A stretch of 64,000 nucleotides of DNA. It comes from Paenibacillus sp. JNUCC32. Lineage in GTDB: Bacteria > Bacillota > Bacilli > Paenibacillales > Paenibacillaceae. The first letter of the stretch is position 1. Each line of letters opens with the position of its first letter. Location: assembly GCF_014863545.1 (NCBI RefSeq), contig NZ_CP062260.1, positions 2,108,001 to 2,172,000 on the forward strand. The letters are read 5' to 3'. The notes under the pieces were generated by a model. That model did no database searches, had not been told where the DNA came from, and was given only the letters and a program-made list of their open reading frames with translations. Positions 62,181 through 64,000 of the stretch are shown piece by piece. The position numbers and the translations under genes were made by a program.

Positions 62181-62242
62181 GGTCGTATTCGTTCGGAGAC
62201 AGCCCCAGTATCACGGATTGTCTTTGCTGCTATTACTTGCGA

Positions 62243-62998
62243 TCAGATGTTCTGACCACCCGAGACTTCGATTCTCTGCGCATTAACCCAGCGATTGTCG
62301 GATCCAAGCAGGTTGGCGACTACAGGACCAATGTCCTCAGGTACGCCGACTCGACCAAGGGCAGTCATCGAGGCAAACGTGTCATTATAAGCAGGTATGT
62401 CGCGTACAGAACCTCCTAGAAAATCGGTTTCGATTGCTCCAGGTGCAATGGTATTAGCGGTAATGCCTCGGTGACCAAGTTCTTTGGCCATATAGATGGT
62501 TAGAATCTCGACCGCGCCCTTTGCAGCGGAATAGGCAGAGAAGCCAGGATAAGAAACGCGAGTGAGTCCCGATGAGAAGTTCAAGATACGACCACCATCT
62601 GCAAGAAGCGGCAGAAGAGCCTGGGTCAAGAAAAATACGCCTTTGACATGCACATTAAACAGGCCGTCGAACTGAGCTTCTGTAGTTTCGGCATAGTCTA
62701 TCATTTCTCCGTGGCCGGCATTATTCACCAAATGATCGAAAGTGGTACGATCCCAAGTTGACCGCAGGGTCGAACGTACTGTCTCAACAAAGGCCGCAAA
62801 GCTGGCAATATTTCCAACATCAAGTTGTAATGCCACTGCTTTACGACCCAAAGATTCGATCTCAGAAACAACAGACTTTGCTTCTTCTGCTTGGCTACGA
62901 TAGGTCAAGATGACATCACCGCCATGACGGGCAATACTGATGGCAGTATTGCGACCAAGTCCACGGCTACCACCAGTGACGATTGAGATATTATTCAT
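62243..62998 (-). CDS. short-chain dehydrogenase/reductase
   Basis: NAD(P)-dependent oxidoreductase of 251 residues: TGGSRGLG, NNAGHGE, catalytic Ser in NFSSGLTRV and YSAAKGA, plus the classical APGAIETDF. ATG 62998 follows GGAAGGATG; the earlier in-frame ATG would overlap the promoter. Divergent from a MerR gene whose operator sits in its 19-bp-spaced promoter. Confidence 0.92.
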   Translation of the reverse strand: MNNISIVTGGSRGLGRNTAISIARHGGDVILTYRSQAEEAKSVVSEIESLGRKAVALQLDVGNIASFAAFVETVRSTLRSTWDRTTFDHLVNNAGHGEMIDYAETTEAQFDGLFNVHVKGVFFLTQALLPLLADGGRILNFSSGLTRVSYPGFSAYSAAKGAVEILTIYMAKELGHRGITANTIAPGAIETDFLGGSVRDIPAYNDTFASMTALGRVGVPEDIGPVVANLLGSDNRWVNAQRIEVSGGQNI

Positions 62999-63040
62999 TG
63001 TAACTTCATCCTTCCAGAGCTCATTTTTAATTACGTTGTT

Positions 63041-63071
63041 ATCATAGATTATAAAGTTCACTTTAAGTCAA
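63041..63071 (-). promoter_or_regulatory. MerR-type promoter of the SDR gene
   Basis: Reading the minus strand, TTGACT (63071-63066) and TATGAT (63046-63041) are 19 bp apart. The spacer holds the palindrome TAAAGTTCACTTTA (63052-63065). Confidence 0.8.
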
Positions 63072-63191
63072 GACTTTTCCACTGAAAAAAAAGTGTATAA
63101 TGAAACAGTGAAATATTTGATTTAATCCTATCTTCCTTCTTCTTTCACAGCATAAATTTGGATTATTTAATTGGATATGCCAAAAAATCAG

Positions 63192-63207
63192 TTAAAGTTT
63201 ACTTTAA
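63192..63207. promoter_or_regulatory. second MerR operator copy
   Basis: TTAAAGTTTACTTTAA, the same dyad as in the SDR promoter, lies immediately before the ribosome site of the MerR gene; likely autoregulation. Confidence 0.65.
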
Positions 63208-63230
63208 TTAGGAGGCGATGAGTTTTATTT

Positions 63231-63614
63231 ATGTTGACTATAAGGAAAGTGACTGAATTGACAGGAATAGCGGCTCCCACACTTCGATATTACGAAAAGG
63301 AGGGGCTGCTTCCACATGTGAAGAGAAATGAAAATGGGAAGCGGTTATATGACGAAAATGATTTAAGCTGGATTCACTTCGTTACTGCGCTTAGAGCAAC
63401 AGGAATGCCGATTGCCCAAATTCAGAAGTATGTCTACTTGTATAAAGAAGGGGATTCGACGATTTCGGAACGAAAAATGATGATGCTCCATCATAAAAAA
63501 GAAATTGAGAAAAGCATAAGAGAGCTATATCTTAATTTGGATAAAATAAACTATAAACTTGCTCTATATGATGTAATAGAATCTCAGATTGAACGAACTA
63601 ACATCAAAATTTGA
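63231..63614 (+). CDS. MerR family transcriptional regulator
   Basis: Regulator of 127 residues: MLTIRKVTELTGIAAPTLRY then YEKEGLLP (helix-turn-helix), ENGKRLYDENDLSWI (wing) and a C-terminal coiled coil (SERKMMMLHHKKEIEKSIRE). No cysteine-based metal site, so probably an organic or redox-type effector. AGGAGG lies 16 nt upstream of ATG 63231, rather far. Likely activates the divergent SDR gene. Confidence 0.9.
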   Translation: MLTIRKVTELTGIAAPTLRYYEKEGLLPHVKRNENGKRLYDENDLSWIHFVTALRATGMPIAQIQKYVYLYKEGDSTISERKMMMLHHKKEIEKSIRELYLNLDKINYKLALYDVIESQIERTNIKI

Positions 63615-63623
63615 TTATGCCCT

Positions 63624-63660
63624 AATACAAAGTCGCTGATTAGCGACTTTGTATTTTTGT
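63624..63660 (+). terminator. intrinsic terminator
   Basis: AATACAAAGTCGCT and AGCGACTTTGTATT form a perfect 14-bp stem with loop GATT, then TTTGT. The core resembles the dispersed repeats. Confidence 0.88.
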
Positions 63661-63826
63661 ATAATTTCATCCGAAAAATCGGTCAAATTTAATGAACTTC
63701 GACGATGTTACAAATACGGAACGATTCCAAATTGCGCGGGAGCCCCGACAACCGTTTCATGGCATCGAGTAGGACGTACGGATGCGCACATCGGTTTTTT
63801 TAAGATAAGGAGAGGACGAGAGGAAC
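63661..63826. other. leader of the PhzF remnant
   Basis: CAACCG (63750s) and ATCGGTT with seven T (63790-63800) could form a leader terminator; no gene seen. AGAGGAAC before 63827 is the ribosome site. Confidence 0.3.
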
Positions 63827-64000
63827 ATGAATGTGGAAGTGTATAAGTTAAATGCTTTTGCGAGGGGCCGTTGCGGTAAACCAGCAGGCGTTGTCTTGGA
63901 GGATGGCCTTTCGGACCGGTATAAATGCAAAGGAATTTAATGTTCCTCAAGAAATTTAATGTTCCTTCGGTTATGTTGAAAAAGCCGACCATTCAAAGAA
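63827..64000 (+). pseudogene. PhzF-family protein, broken, runs off the window
   Basis: ATG 63827 reads MNVEVYKLNAFARGRCGKPA and GVVLEDGLSDR, the start of PhzF-type isomerase/epimerase proteins, then a frame change (INAKEFNVP) and a stop. The units 63930-63948 and 63949-63967 are a 19-bp tandem duplication; after it YVEKADHSK resumes the expected protein. At least one frameshift and the duplication disrupt it. Confidence 0.6.

Noticed and set aside
1..64000. CRISPR arrays, tRNA or rRNA genes, prophage or integrase modules
   Set aside because: No regularly spaced repeats, no tRNA cloverleaf and no phage or integrase proteins were seen on reading both strands.

Overview
The window looks like a chromosomal accessory region of a Gram-positive, spore-forming Paenibacillaceae member (Paenibacillus/Cohnella type). 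This is inferred from four LplA/LplB/YtcP-type CUT1 sugar ABC systems, each tied to a YesM/YesN-type or membrane-anchored AraC regulator, from Bacillota-style AGGAGG ribosome sites with many TTG/GTG starts, from cre and Fur sites, and from a CotA-type spore-coat laccase remnant. No rRNA, tRNA, CRISPR array or phage module was seen.

The left half (1-43.5 kb) is dominated by carbohydrate uptake. A GH51 arabinofuranosidase (partial, minus strand) faces operon 1 (lipoprotein, two permeases, histidine kinase, response regulator; 931-8016). An alditol-oxidase-like flavoenzyme follows at 8.7 kb. Locus A (13.4-25.4 kb) runs: AraC regulator, large FAD oxidoreductase, response regulator and kinase, two permeases, lipoprotein, a second similar AraC regulator, PhyH-type dioxygenase. 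Locus B (27.0-35.4 kb) holds two permeases, a lipoprotein, a smaller FAD oxidoreductase, a response regulator and a kinase. Locus 4 (37.3-43.5 kb) has a membrane-anchored AraC regulator, two permeases and a lipoprotein. The pairing of PF12831-type FAD oxidoreductases with YesMN-controlled ABC importers, once also with a PhyH dioxygenase, is the best candidate for an incompletely described uptake-plus-oxidation system.

The right half (43.5-64 kb) is a patchwork of small accessory genes: an OmpR-type two-component system with a three-gene ABC exporter resembling peptide-antibiotic immunity modules (43.9-47.9 kb); peptidase E, VOC, TetR/SDR, DHFR-like, Nudix and tyrosine-phosphatase-like genes; a three-gene iron cassette with Fur boxes (53.8-57.8 kb: siderophore-binding lipoprotein, Btr-like AraC/binding-protein fusion, ferredoxin-NADP reductase); MarR, MerR/SDR and DUF-type genes. 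Between them lie decayed fragments (MerR, AraC, LysR, EamA, DUF5519, PhzF, CotA, ABC ATPase, histidine kinase, IS3 OrfA).

A family of about ten dispersed repeats, roughly 80-150 bp, is scattered at 8.3, 35.6, 36.8 and 48-62 kb. Each combines a terminator-like hairpin (GTCGCTAATTTAGCGGC followed by a T run) with, in most copies, a second dyad built on GGTACAAGTTCTTGTC. Two copies end exactly where a regulator gene remnant is cut off, which suggests they are or were mobile. Several operators are readable by eye: a perfect cre, Fur boxes, 11-bp-periodic direct repeats for an OmpR-type regulator, two matching MerR dyads, a TetR palindrome and MarR-associated direct repeats.
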